Below, piece after piece: positions 20,355-30,937 of a DNA stretch of 64,000 nucleotides. The DNA is from Symbiodinium natans (Eukaryota > Sar > Dinophyceae > Suessiales > Symbiodiniaceae), in contig CAJNDS010002253.1 in the NCBI GenBank assembly GCA_905221605.1, positions 284,904-348,903 on the forward strand. Reading direction: 5' to 3'. The notes under the pieces are model-generated. The model was not told where the DNA came from. It made no database searches and worked only from the letters and a program-made list of their open reading frames with translations. Position numbers and translations under genes: made by a program. Numbering within the stretch: position 1 is the first letter of the stretch; every line of letters begins with the position of its first letter.

Positions 20355-22244
20355 TTCATGGCGAACCGACACGCCGAGGTTTTACCCCCTCCTTTTGTGC
20401 ATGGATATGGTGCCAAAGGCAAAAACATATTGCCGCAGTGGGGGAGTGTGGTACGGCTGCCTACTCTACCCGAGTCGGTCTGGGGCAACGGGGACACCGT
20501 CTCTCTGTGGGCCTCTGTTGGGAAAAAGGGCAGTGGACCAGTGCGGCTCCAGCTCTTCCCTGGGGTCCTCATGTTTTGGAAGAAAGATGCCCTATCTTCC
20601 TGCAGGGCCACCCCGAAATGGCGCAGTCGACTCAATACCCCAACTGGGCCGCTTGCTCTTCTTGCTGCCGCTGCGCATGCTTGGCTGGCCCAGGCGGATC
20701 TGCCGTGGCCTCTCTTCGCCGCAGACACAAAGGTCACGCCGTTGGGCCTCAGTCAATACTGGGATGATGGACTAGCCATGCGTGTGCAACAAGCCCTGGC
20801 AGTCTTTGCCTTTCCTGCCCACCAGTACCCGCCTCCAAAGCCTCACCTAACCCCCTCAGGGGAATGTCTGTCGCTCTTCATTAGCAGGATGAATGGGAAG
20901 GCCGAATACGCCCCCACTGTGTCGGGTAGCATCATTCACACAGCCAATTCCTATGCACTCACTGGCTTAGAAATGGAAACAGTCCGGGACAACCAGGGCA
21001 AAAAGGTCCGATATGAGGACACACAACGCCCGTTGTTGCTTTCGACCAGCGGTAATGCCGCACATGCATTGTTGCTCCTGCCCCAAGCCGCCCAGCTATG
21101 GGCACGTGCTCTGTACCCTCAGGTCGAAGGATCGGCGGTTCGTGCTAGAATCAGCTCGGTAGAAGCCTCTCTGACAATGTGCCCTGCCCTGGCTCACTTG
21201 CACATGCCACATACTGCTGCGCTGACCGCTCTGCATGTGGGCCTCGCCGCGGGTAGAGCTGGCAAGTGCAAACTGTGCGTTACTGGTTTCTCTGCTGGGT
21301 CGTATACGGGCGCTGCTGTGGCTATCGCTTGGCATGAGCGCCAAAAGCTTCCTGACTGCAAGGGCGATTTTGTCCACATCAAGGCACGTTTGGGCGGCGT
21401 TGCCATGCCACGGGCCATGCTGCAATATATCCTGGGTTCGGAATTGCGGCACGCTGTTAGTCTTGTCCATCATGAGAGCGACCAGCTTTGTGTCTTCCGG
21501 CCCAGCCAGGCAGCAAGGACGCAAGCGATCGGCGCGGGGGCGCGTCTCCACTACTTCACTGGACCTGAGTCACTTGGCAGTGGTGGACACTCTTATGGTC
21601 ACTTTGTCCACAGTGAAGAGCTATTCCAGCTCACGCCGGGGGATTTTGTGCATCAGGAATTGACCAAAAAGATTTGCGGCTTGGCCGACCCCCAGATGGA
21701 TCGCACTGTGCGAGCAGGTTTGATGGGGGTTGCGTGTGGCTTTGTCCAGCTTTCGGATAAGTCTAAAACTTTCATCAACTCCGTGCTGGGACGGCAAATC
21801 AGACGCCCCGATATGGAGGCTTTTCTCCGGATACCTTCCGCTGAGAACCGGAGCATTGCAAGTCTCCGTGCTGACTGTATCCAAGTCCTTCTGACGGATG
21901 CCAAGCCGCATCTGGCTGATTTGCCGCCCCCGTGTCATGAACTTGGTCCCACGATGAAACTAGTTTTGGGTATGTGGCTCCCCTACCTGTCGTTAGAGCG
22001 CCTGGTTGACATGCTGGGTTATCAGTTTTTAGCCATGGCCTCGGAAGCAGAAATCGAGGAGGAGCCCTCGGAACAGTATCACTACCCAGAGCAAGCTGCG
22101 GTCAAGCGGGCCGCCACCCCTGTGGCGATAAAGCCCGGCACGCATATATGGCCAATCTGCCTTCTCCATCGAGTTTACCCAAGGGCATCGGTCATGCTCC
22201 TTACACCGGAGTTGGCGGATGTCCCTGACTGGGCTAAACAGTAG
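20355..22244 (+). pseudogene. Giant frame, segment 3: alpha/beta-hydrolase-like domain
   Basis: About 628 codons between TGA (20352) and TAG (22242). It contains VTGFSAGSYTG (about 21281-21310), a GxSxG nucleophile elbow after a hydrophobic strand. It also has HHESDQLCVF (about 21467) and GGHSYGHF (about 21585). This spacing and order (Ser, then Asp about 65 residues on, then His about 38 further) fits an alpha/beta-hydrolase triad near residues 312, 375 and 413 of the segment. Substrate cannot be guessed. The domain precedes the helicase in the same frame, an unusual combination. Confidence 0.5.
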
Positions 22245-23846
22245 TTTGCTGTCGCTGGTAAAGTGCCGGCCAAGGGCACTGCTTTGCTGGTTACCTTGAG
22301 AGAAGACAAGGGGGATGTGGCCTACCCAGGCATGTTTATAGAGCTCCTTGCCCCGAAGAAGCTTTTCACCGGCCCTGGAGAAAGTAAGGCCATGCAGCCA
22401 GTCAATATGACCATTGCCCTGCTCTTGACTGATGAACAGCACAACCAATTCGCGCAACGACCCTCACTGCCGAGAGTCAGCCAGCTTGAGGTTCTGCCCG
22501 GAGGAGCCTCTACCCCGCTTTGGGATGCTCTGTTACACATGCCTAGGGAAAGGCAGCATGTTGCATTGGGCGTTCCGCTAGAAGACTCGCCTCTTGATGC
22601 CATCCGGCAGCCACAGTGGTTGCCGGGCTTTCTCACAGATTTAGTGCTTGTCCTCCTTATCGGGCTAGTGGTGAGAGGGAACTGGCACGACACATGGGCA
22701 CAGCTCATTCACCCGGAGGTCTGCCAAGTCTTCAGAGGCAAGCACGAAACGCAAGCTGCGCAGGCATCGCTTACTGCGGGTCCGGGGGCTTCCAACCCCT
22801 TGCAAAGCTTCCTCAACCTTTGGCTTGCGGAGGAACAATCCTATCGCAAAGAATGGACGCCGACGCTGCTGAGTGGCGTGTTAGCTACGCTGCCTGACTC
22901 TCCGCTGCCCGGCCAAGAGGACGCCCGGACTCCTGCGCTGTGGCATGCGGAGTGTCTACGCCTGTCCCATGACTCGTTGAGCAACGAGCACGATCCGAGG
23001 ACTCGAGCCAGCATCTTTGCGCTCGCGGTTGGTCCCGCCTTCCTTACGTGCCTCTGTGATACCTTTTGGGGGGCGGACGGACACCTGGCAGCGCTGCTGG
23101 GAGCGTGCTCGTACGGCCTGGCCGCTAATCGTACTTCTGTATTCATAACGGGTGCGCCCGGCAGCGGGAAGACACGATCCTGCGCGTTTCTAGGAGTACT
23201 CCTTGCGTGCCTGACGAGCCGGCTCACCCTGTACACCGCTCATGGCAATGAATCGGTTCGGGCCTATGTCGAAGCGGTTGATAGGCTCACGACTGCTAGC
23301 AATGAATTTGTTCGCAGCCGCATCGTTCGCATACCGGGTAACAAGGAGAAGGACACACATAAGCTCCCTTTTGATGTGCACGATTTGTACCGGGGGCTAC
23401 TTGTAGCCACGACACATGGTACGATTGTGGCAAGGCTTAGCTTTCCCTACTCGCAGCTCATTAACCGTCTAAAGGATGTTGAGTTGCTCCTCCGAGATGA
23501 AGCCCAGCAATTGGGCACGCCTGGTTCCAACACCATTCTGGCGCACATCAAGCATGCACTTGATGTCATGATTGGCGACCACAGACAGCCCGCTGGAGGA
23601 TCGCGACCCAATTACCACTTCGTCACGGAGTTGTTGGAGCAAAAGATTTGTGGCCTCAATGCGGTCCCTGCCGACCTCCACACGCCAGCCACCTTGCCTG
23701 CGGCCCTTTTGCGGCAAACGGCCCAAAGTTCCGGCCCGTGGAAAAAGGGACAAGGCGAGATGCCCTCTTGGGGCAAGCCCCACCGTTCCTCTGGAGCGTC
23801 TGAGGTATTGTTCTCAGCGGTCTCGATGCTGGAATCGATTCTCTGA
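22245..23846 (+). pseudogene. Giant frame, segment 4: N-terminal half of UPF1-like SF1 helicase
   Basis: Runs from just after the TAG to the TGA at 23844-23846. Helicase motif I (Walker A) GAPGSGKT is at 23151-23174, motif II RDEAQQ at 23493-23510 and motif III GDHRQP at about 23574-23591. DEAQ and GDHxQ are typical of the UPF1-like branch of superfamily 1 rather than Pif1 or UvrD. The preceding 290 codons are unassigned. The family's remaining motifs lie beyond the TGA, so the segment cannot make a complete helicase alone. Confidence 0.7.
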
Positions 23847-26800
23847 AGCATCGTCAAACCGAAGCAAGCCGAGACAGTCATGCAGGCCGCCGGGCTGAAG
23901 GCCATTGTCGGACCGGCTGTCAACCTCTCGCTCTGTTCATCCATGCGCCTCCCTCCTGAGATTGCTGCCATTCTATACGCATGTCGGTACTCGGAGGCGT
24001 GCCGCTTCGAGCTGATAGGCAGGGTCCCTCGGCTACGTATGCCACCAGGTCCCACGATGCAGCACCTGCTCGGGCGGCCACTGCGTAGCCTTGCAGGCAG
24101 GTGGATGGAAACGTGTCGATGGGTACGGGTGCAAGATCAGGATGAGACCCAAACCAAAATAGGCAGAAGCTACGACCTCAGCATGGTCCTGGCGGACATT
24201 GTGCTCACTTTTGGGCACCAGGTCTATCCTGACTCCCCTATCGGGATGGTCTCTCAGTATGCCAGGATTGTTACCCAAATGAAGTTTATGCTGCAGTTGA
24301 GTCTCCCCGCAGACCCACTGGGCGATGACGATATGAGCCTACTTGAAGCCTGCCAAACCGCGGAAGACTTCCCGCTGACTGGCGCGCCCAACACTTGGAG
24401 CCTTGTGACGTTTCGGACCTTCCTCATGAATCGCATAGGGTCCCTTAAACGCTTCTTCGGCGCTATCACCACGGCCTGCTCCACTGGCCCCACATTTGGG
24501 ATATGTGTCTTTGTGACATGTCGGGCTTCTGGATTCCTGTTTAGTAGCGAGGCAGGGTTTGCCCGAGCCACCTCCTCCTTCACGAGAGGGCTTGGGGCTT
24601 TGGTTTTCGTGGCACCGCACTACTCTGATGGTATAGGTGCATGCTTCCAAATGGCGGCCTGCGCAACCGGGGGCCTAATTGAATGCGCTGAATATGTGCG
24701 CACACAAGCCAGCTTGTGGAGCATGGATGGCCCTGGCATTGCAACGGCATTACACAAGCAAGCCTTCCGAGAACGGACAGTAGCCAGCATCGTGCTGCCT
24801 GCGGAACGCAAAGTTGGGCTGGACCTCTTTGGAACACCACCCCTGCATCAAGCGTGGGCTTTGAAGGCCACCTGGGGAGATAAGCGGGAGGTTTTTTACC
24901 GCACACTTCAGCAAGAAGGATGGGGGAGTCCCTCTTTCACCTCCAACTCCTACTCGGGCACCATTGTTAGTCTGCAAACGCGCGGCTTCGTCCTGGAGCC
25001 CCTGCCCAATGCTGTGTATTGTGTCCCCTTCCAGCCGGTGAGGGAAGGAGATGGGGTCGCCCAGTACCTCACCTGCTTGCTAGGGGACACCAGCATTAGG
25101 ATGCCGCCCAAGCGGGGATCGGCTCAACGCGCTGACCCGGCTTTCGAACACAAGGCCGGCATACTGCGAGCCCCCCGTGGTCTTCACCTCCTGCCTGTTC
25201 GTACGGGTAAGGCTGCCTCCGAAACTGCGATTGATGTGGACTCTCCGGGAAACAGCCCTGTGCCCGCGGGTAGAAACAGTCCCGACGTGGTAGTTGCTAC
25301 TGCAGTCGAGGTTCCTACGCCGCAGCAGTCGCCAGCCCAAGGCGAGGCTACCACAAACGCGCGCCATGGCGAGCGGTGGGGTACACCATGGCACCAGCCT
25401 CGGGCCGCGAGGGGCTCCATTGCGGCAGCTGTCAGCCCGCCTCCGCCAGCTAGACGGGACGTTTCCCGCACCCCTTGCGGCACCCCAACGCGGGAGAGAG
25501 GACCACTGACGAAGGAGCCTGCAACGAAAGAGCCTGCGGTTGTGCCGGCCGCGAGTCCTATTGCTCTGGATGCTTGTGTGACGACTCCCTCTAGTGAAGT
25601 TGATCACAGGATCGGAGGGGGTAGCGCCGCCTCGTGTCCACCCCGTAGTGGCGGCAACATTAGGGACCCGCCGCCTGGCGTACGACGTCCACCCAGCCCC
25701 CGGACACGGCCCACGCACACAGCATCTCCGGATGGGATTAGGACGGTTGAGGCGTCACAGCCCCCTTGCGCTAAGTCTCCCACGGACTCACTTGGCCTGA
25801 CGGAACCAAAATCGGATCTCCCTATGCCTCCCCATGGCCTGACGCCCATCCCCGCCAGGCCTGTGCCCGCTGTCCAAGCTCGCAAGGAAAGTCGGCCTCT
25901 CGCTTTGGACAAAGACGGCTCTCAGCAGCTGGAACCACCAAAAGCCAAGCCTCGAGGGCCTAGCGAGCCCAGCGGCACCCGCGATCCCAGCGCCCCAGCC
26001 TGCGCACCCATCATGCAGAGCAACACAGTCTCGGTCTGTGATCTCATGTGGCGCGCACTTGCAGCGGGACATCACTTTGGTAAGAATGTCAAACCTCGGC
26101 CCTACATGAACCTGCGTGACTCGCAACACCTCACAACACACTGCCAGCAGCTTCGGGCATATAGGGCCTATGAGGTGTTTTTGAACGGCATACCGAACCA
26201 GCTGCAAGACTCGGATATGCTGATCGGAATCGCTGACACGCTACTGCATCTGCCTGAAACGTTTCCGGCAGCGTATTTGAAGGTTTATGACCCTATCATC
26301 ACGCAGTGCCTTAGATTGTCGGGGGCATTGCAGCATTTCGACCTTGCTGAAATGTTGGATTGCCCGGTCCCGCAGCTGGACAAAGCGAGGCTTTCGGAGT
26401 CCCTGGTGGGGTATGGCTTTCTTACCACAGCGCAGTACATCGCGGATCTTTTCTCTGCGGTGTCGGACTTGCCGAGTGTCATCAATGCCAGTTTTCCTGC
26501 AATGCTCAGCTACGCTGACCCAGATTATTGGCTGGGTGCACTTCTGCTCGCATTCGAGTCCCACCAAAAAGGTCCCCTGGAGCGTACGGCAGGGCTGCCC
26601 ATTGTTATTGGTTTTCCTGAATCTGACAATAAAATTACTGACCTGCAGATCAATGTGCCGCCTGCAGCCATGGTGGCCTTCTTGGCTGGCCGCGCTTATC
26701 GGTGTCCCACGTGCCCTACTACCAAATATGTGATGGACGCGCACAGTGGACTGCCACAAGTCACTGGCCAAGCCTCCCAAGAAGCCTTGCAGGCATGGGC

Positions 26801-27827
26801 CGCAGCTGCTAAGCACACGGACGTGGAAACGGCCAGGCTTGCCCAGCCCAGCCTGAATACGTTCCTAGGCATCACGCTGCAGGGCACACAGACACTTGGG
26901 CAAAGGCACTATCAAGAATTTAGGCCGGACCTCCCCCCTGCCCATTTCCTTGACGCCATCCGGCTTGCTCTTGCGGCCTCGGTGGCCAACCAAAACATTG
27001 AACATTTTTGGTCAGTTTTTAACTTGGAATGGCCTGACACTTCTCACAGAATGGCTGTTTTTCTACGGCGAGTGTTGCCCCTAGAGTGCTTGCTCTCCTC
27101 GCCCTGTGCTGCGCCTGTGGAAGCGAACACTGCAGCAACCTCGCCGGAGGTCGTCAGCATCTCTTCCGAAACTAACGAAGGCTCTCCCTGCCCGATGGAT
27201 GACATGTCAGACGCGGAGGACGAACCCGAGGCACAGGTGAATGATTGGCGCTTCTCGGAGCTGCGAACCACTGACCTTGCAGCTTTGCGAGAAGTGGATG
27301 TCTCCGCCCCTTTCCGGCTGCCAGTCATCTTTGATGCGCATTGGAAAGGGATCAGCACCACACCCACCAAGCATGGGCCCCAACGTCCCCAAAATGCGTG
27401 GTATGACGCAGCCACTGCTCATTGGGCTGCCATTAAGGGGCTCATGCGAGCCAAACATCCAACCAAGCAGCGACTCAACAGCTTCTGGTTTAGGATGTAC
27501 TGTCATGGCACCCCCAAGGACCCTGATCCTTCGGCCCTGCGTGCTGCAGTTACCTCCTTCCCCTTTCAGTATAAGGACGAAGGTGTTGTGCAGTACAGGC
27601 AAATCCAGGAAGCTGTCCGGGTGATGTGGCTCGCGGCCCAAACCTCAATGACAAGATACATGCGTATCCCCATTCCGGACGGCATCCCTGAGTGGGGGGT
27701 TGATGAGCAAGAGCTGCCTCCAATGCAGGTCATGCCCAGCCGTACCGCAAAGACAGGGAAGCGTTCCCATACCACCTCAGCTGGCCATCGCTCCCGGCGT
27801 CCGGACTGGGATGGCTCCTGGCAATAG
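23847..27827 (+). pseudogene. Giant frame, segment 5: C-terminal half of helicase, Pro-rich linker and C-terminal domain
   Basis: Starts in frame right after the TGA. Helicase motif IV is seen as SSMRLPPEI (about 23936; compare QYRM-HPEI in UPF1), a motif V-region strand as IGMVSQYARIVTQ (about 24240) and motif VI as AITTAC (about 24458-24480) where the family has A-x-TRA. The arginine finger is therefore missing. From about 25100 to 26000 the protein is a Pro/Ser/Thr/Arg-rich disordered linker. It is followed by an ordered domain of about 550 residues with one Cys pair (RCPTCP, about 26701) and a basic Arg/Ser tail ending at the stop in 27825-27827. Confidence 0.65.
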
Positions 27828-29090
27828 ACAGCAAACTGTCATCTGAGGGCTCCTACTGACGCCATGCGAACGCACCATTGAGTCCTTTCATGGCATGCTG
27901 CCTAGCGTGATGTGAGCCCTCACATCTCCTCGCCGATACATGCCGCAAGACTTCCTCGGGATACTCTTGGTTTGGCAACCCTCTCGTGGTCTATGCCACG
28001 GATTGGATCGTGCTTGTCTTTTGTGTGCTTACAGCTTGCAGCTGTGAACACCCTTCTGGGTCGGCCCCGCGGTGTGCCTGTGGGAACGGGGGGCCTTTCT
28101 TTCGTGGTTGCTCCACTGGCCATCTGCCACGGACTACCCTGGACCGGTCCTGCCTGGATGTTCCAGCTTTGTCATCGGTAAAACGGCCAATCTTCCTTTC
28201 CTCTGCCCCCTCTAGGTGGGCAGGTTGCCCGCTTCTATGTGCTACGACCGTGTGTGAACCCCCTCGGGCTTGAGTGTTGACCATCATGTGAGCCCTCCCA
28301 TCTCCTTACCGACGTACCTCGCGGGTTTGGGTTTGGAGGGACCTGATGCGTGCCGATGCGCAGGCCAGCGCCAAGGTTGCGTGGCCTTGTGTGAGATGCC
28401 TGGACTGGGAGTTTCCTCGTTGTCATTATAAACCCTGTGGCGTTAAGGGTTTGGTAACTCGCTGTGGACTCTCCCCGTGGAATCGGTAGCTGCAGCTACT
28501 CTCGCCCCCCCTCTGGCCGTGCGCGGGCACCTCTCTGGGTGGGCACTTGTACGCCAGGTTGACTGGAGAACCCTGTGCTCGGAGCTACTCCACTGGCTGA
28601 CCACCATGGAGTGCCCTGGGCCGGTCCTGCTTTGATTGTTCTTGCTGTTAAGTCCCCACTGGCTGACCTCCATGGGGCATATGCCCCCTGTGCCGGGCGC
28701 GGACACCTCTCTGGGTGGGCACTTGTACGCCAAGGTGAATGGAGCACCCAGAGCTCGGAGCTACTCTCAGAGGGACCAACTGGCAAGGACCACTTGGTGG
28801 CCCAGACGGCTTGGGTGGGAGGGCCTTTGTTGAGCCTGTCAGAAAACCAAGTTGGGCGAGCACCATTTCGAACCAACAGCATCGTTAGGTATTTGGCCCC
28901 TGTCGTGATATGTTTGTTTCGAAAAACTCAAGCAAGAGACAGCATTCAGAAGCCTTGAAGTGCCTGCGATTCAGTTGAAACCTTACCATGTTTTGTTTTC
29001 GTGGCTTTAGTCTGTGGATGCTTTGTTACTTGACTAGATTTTGAGTAGTTTTTGGCATCGAAATTCATCGTGTCATGAACAAGTATTTGT
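27828..29090 (+). other. 3' flank of the giant frame, repeat-rich, no gene seen
   Basis: Contains a diverged direct pair of TGTGAGCCCTC-CATCTCCT segments (about 27910 and 28288). It also has a diverged 56-bp direct pair (28530-28585 and 28706-28761, starting CTCTCTGGGTGGGCACTTGT) and a 102-bp dispersed repeat (28585-28686). From about 28950 it becomes AT-rich with no ORF I would support. Confidence 0.6.
28585..28686 (+). repeat. Dispersed repeat R2, copy 1
   Basis: Nearly identical over 102 bp, same strand, to 57936-58037 (CTACTCCACTGGCTGACC ... CATGGGGCATATGC). Within it CACTGGCTGACC occurs twice. A related inverted stretch at 28777-28806 matches 57894-57931. Confidence 0.85.
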
Positions 29091-29501
29091 TGGTTTTGCA
29101 TTTTGAACGATTGTTTTCGCAGCCAATTTTTTACTTGTAGTGAGACCTCTCACTCCTCACAGTCTTAGTGCTGGCAGGAGGCAGAGGGAGCGGCAAGAGA
29201 GCTCAGTTGCAGTCAGCGAAGTTCAGGGCAGGACTCAGGATCCCCTTACTCCTTTCAGTGGGAGAGCTGATAGGAGGTAGGGGCAGAGGTGATAGACTGT
29301 TGGTTTTGCATTTTGAACGATTTCGCAGCCATTTTTTTACTTGTAGTGAGACCTCTCACTCCTCACAGTCTTAGTGCTGGCAGGAGGCAGAGGGAGCGGC
29401 AAGAGAGCTCAGTTGCAGTCAGCGAAGTTCAGGGCAGGACTCAGGATCCCCTTACTCTTTTCAGTGGGAGAGCTGATAGGAGGTAGGGGCAGAGGTGATA
29501 G
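29091..29501 (+). repeat. 210-bp tandem direct duplication
   Basis: Copy 1 is about 29091-29295 and copy 2 about 29301-29501, with a period of 210 bp. They differ by a small deletion and a few substitutions. Each begins TGGTTTTGCATTTTGAACGA and ends GGGGCAGAGGTGATAG. No coding signal in either copy. Confidence 0.92.
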
Positions 29502-29713
29502 TCTCTTTCTCTCTCCCTGCAAGCAGGTCGATGGCAGGGACAGAGGCAGAGACACTGGCGGGGTTTCGCAGGAGCCTGAGAGAGTTGTGCTGGTTAGTGT
29601 GATGCCTAGGGCCAGGGCAGTCTAAGTCGAAGCCACTTCAGCCAGCTGCAGTTCAGGAAGCAAGGGTTTTGTGCATCTCAGCTGTGTTGCTGTCACTGGT
29701 TGGTTGACTGAAT

Positions 29714-29908
29714 GTGTGTGCTGCAGCCGCTTTTGTGAGCAAAGTGACCCGAGCAGCCGGTGCAGCTAGCTTTTCTGTGGTGGAAGCCATGGTTCGCTGG
29801 CTGATGGCCCTGCTTGTGTGTGGAGTGGTGGTTTTTTTCGCAGGACAGGCTGTTGCTGCAGTGTCTGTTTTGTTAGGCCTGAAAGGGTTCACACTGAATG
29901 AAGTTTAA
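29714..29908 (+). CDS. Possible short membrane-segment exon
   Basis: A 64-codon frame contains MVRWLMALLVCGVVVFFAG, which would be a good transmembrane helix. It has no clear start context and lies just upstream of the host exon. It may be a first exon, or chance. Low support. Confidence 0.2.
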   Translation: MCAAAAFVSKVTRAAGAASFSVVEAMVRWLMALLVCGVVVFFAGQAVAAVSVLLGLKGFTLNEV

Positions 29909-30669
29909 GTGTTGCCCTGCAGGCTAATGATGGCCTTCCAGCAGAAGAAGGGGACGGGCAGGGGGACGAGACTCGCACGAATCCGGCTGGGCCTGAGGCC
30001 CTCGGTGCTGCCAATCCAGGAGCTGCCCCAACAGGGACTGAGCCAGCAGCCGCTGCAGCACCGCCTGTGCAGACTTATGATGCCCTGCAGTTCACTTGGT
30101 TTGCCCAAGCAATGCAGCAGCAGGTACAGCAGCAAATGCAGCAGCAACAGCTGCAGCAGCAACAAATGATGCAGCAACAGCTGCAGCAGCAACAGCTGCA
30201 GCAGCAGCTTCAGGAGCAGATGCAGCTGCAGCTGCAGCAACTAAAGGCCGGCCAGACTCACACGAGCACTGCAAGCGATGCAGTGCTAGTGGACACAGAA
30301 AGAGCCAAGCAAGCCGAAAGCAGGCTGCGGGCTACAGAGGCCGAGCTGGCAAAAGCAAACACTCGGATGAACACAATTGTGGGCGGTCTTCAAAAGATGA
30401 TGGCCAGTCTGCAGGAGGAGGAGGAGGAGGACGAGGAGGAACAGGAGGGGGACAGCACCACGATAGACCCTCCACCAAAAGGAGGCAACAAGCCCCCGCC
30501 CACTGATGTGGAGTTCGTGGACCCTGAGCCTGCTGCTCCGAGCGGTGGTGACCCATCCGATCCTGTCCCGGTGATCCCCGACTATTTCGATCTTCGGCCC
30601 TGCCGTGCCTGCCATCAGGTAAGCTATAACCGGAAGGATTTATGTGTGAATTCTCGCTGTGAGCCTTGA
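29902..30669 (+). CDS. Host gene, upstream exon(s): Gln-rich coiled-coil protein with C4 motif
   Basis: The frame is open from about 29902. A plausible exon start is the acceptor CTGCAG before GCTAATGATGG near 29920. It reads an Ala/Pro/Gly-rich section, then a long Gln run (about 30100-30240, CAG/CAA codons). A helical segment (ESRLRATEAELAKANTRM), an acidic run (EEEEEDEEE), a Pro-rich linker and a terminal CRAC...CVNSRC four-cysteine motif follow, then a TGA. A canonical donor, CAG followed by GTAAGC, sits at 30618/30619 within the C4 motif. The product may therefore either end at the TGA or be spliced in phase to 39188. Unknown family. Confidence 0.5.
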   Translation, partial: SLSVALQANDGLPAEEGDGQGDETRTNPAGPEALGAANPGAAPTGTEPAAAAAPPVQTYDALQFTWFAQAMQQQVQQQMQQQQLQQQQMMQQQLQQQQLQQQLQEQMQLQLQQLKAGQTHTSTASDAVLVDTERAKQAESRLRATEAELAKANTRMNTIVGGLQKMMASLQEEEEEDEEEQEGDSTTIDPPPKGGNKPPPTDVEFVDPEPAAPSGGDPSDPVPVIPDYFDLRPCRACHQVSYNRKDLCVNSRCEP

Positions 30670-30679
30670 CTTCACCTAA

Positions 30680-30684
30680 GTTTT
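30680..30684. repeat. Target-site duplication GTTTT (element 2)
   Basis: GTTTT precedes the TG of the left LTR and follows the CA of the right LTR at 39018-39022. Confidence 0.9.
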
Positions 30685-30818
30685 TGTTGAACATTTTGCC
30701 GTATCGAAAGTCCCCATTTTATCATGTGATTTGCTTTGCAGTATTTCATGCACTCACATGTTTCACTTTGAGATCGAGTTGCATCTGCAGGCGTCTTTGA
30801 GAGTTCAAAACATTTTCA
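30685..30818 (+). repeat. 5' LTR of element 2
   Basis: TGTTGAACATTTTGCC ... CATTTTCA, 134 bp, followed at 30819 by the initiator-tRNA primer site TGGTAGCGGAGCTTG. Confidence 0.93.
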
Positions 30819-30836
30819 TGGTAGCGGAGCTTGGGC
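30819..30836 (+). other. Primer-binding site of element 2
   Basis: TGGTAGCGGAGCTTG directly abuts the LTR end. It is the same 15 bases as in element 1. Confidence 0.85.
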
Positions 30837-30937
30837 TGACCCAAGCTTCGAGACACGGGGTTCTCGTTCTTTGCAAGGCGAAGTTCGTGTGGAGCCCTTC
30901 TGGTGTTCTGTTGGTTTAGGATTCAGGGACCCGTAGC

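Larger units (their letters stand above)
18406..27827 (+). pseudogene. Giant intron-less reading frame with SF1 helicase (about 3100 codons, broken)
   Basis: Overall unit covering the next five entries. From about 19.7 kb to 27827 everything lies in one frame, interrupted only by TGA (20352-20354), TAG (22242-22244) and TGA (23844-23846). The first part (18406 to about 19.7 kb) is in another frame, so at least one frameshift lies between about 19.7 and 19.95 kb. The last stop falls inside a helicase domain, which shows the pieces are parts of one protein rather than separate genes. There is no intron in 9.4 kb. That is unusual for intron-rich dinoflagellate genes and suggests a retrocopy or a mobile element. 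I know of no described protein with this architecture, but cannot search. Confidence 0.75.

Noticed and set aside
22245-23846. Pif1/Helitron-type helicase, suggesting a Helitron
   Set aside because: DEAQ, GDHRQ and the QYRM-like motif IV point to the UPF1-like branch, and I found no HUH replication initiator nor Helitron-type ends.
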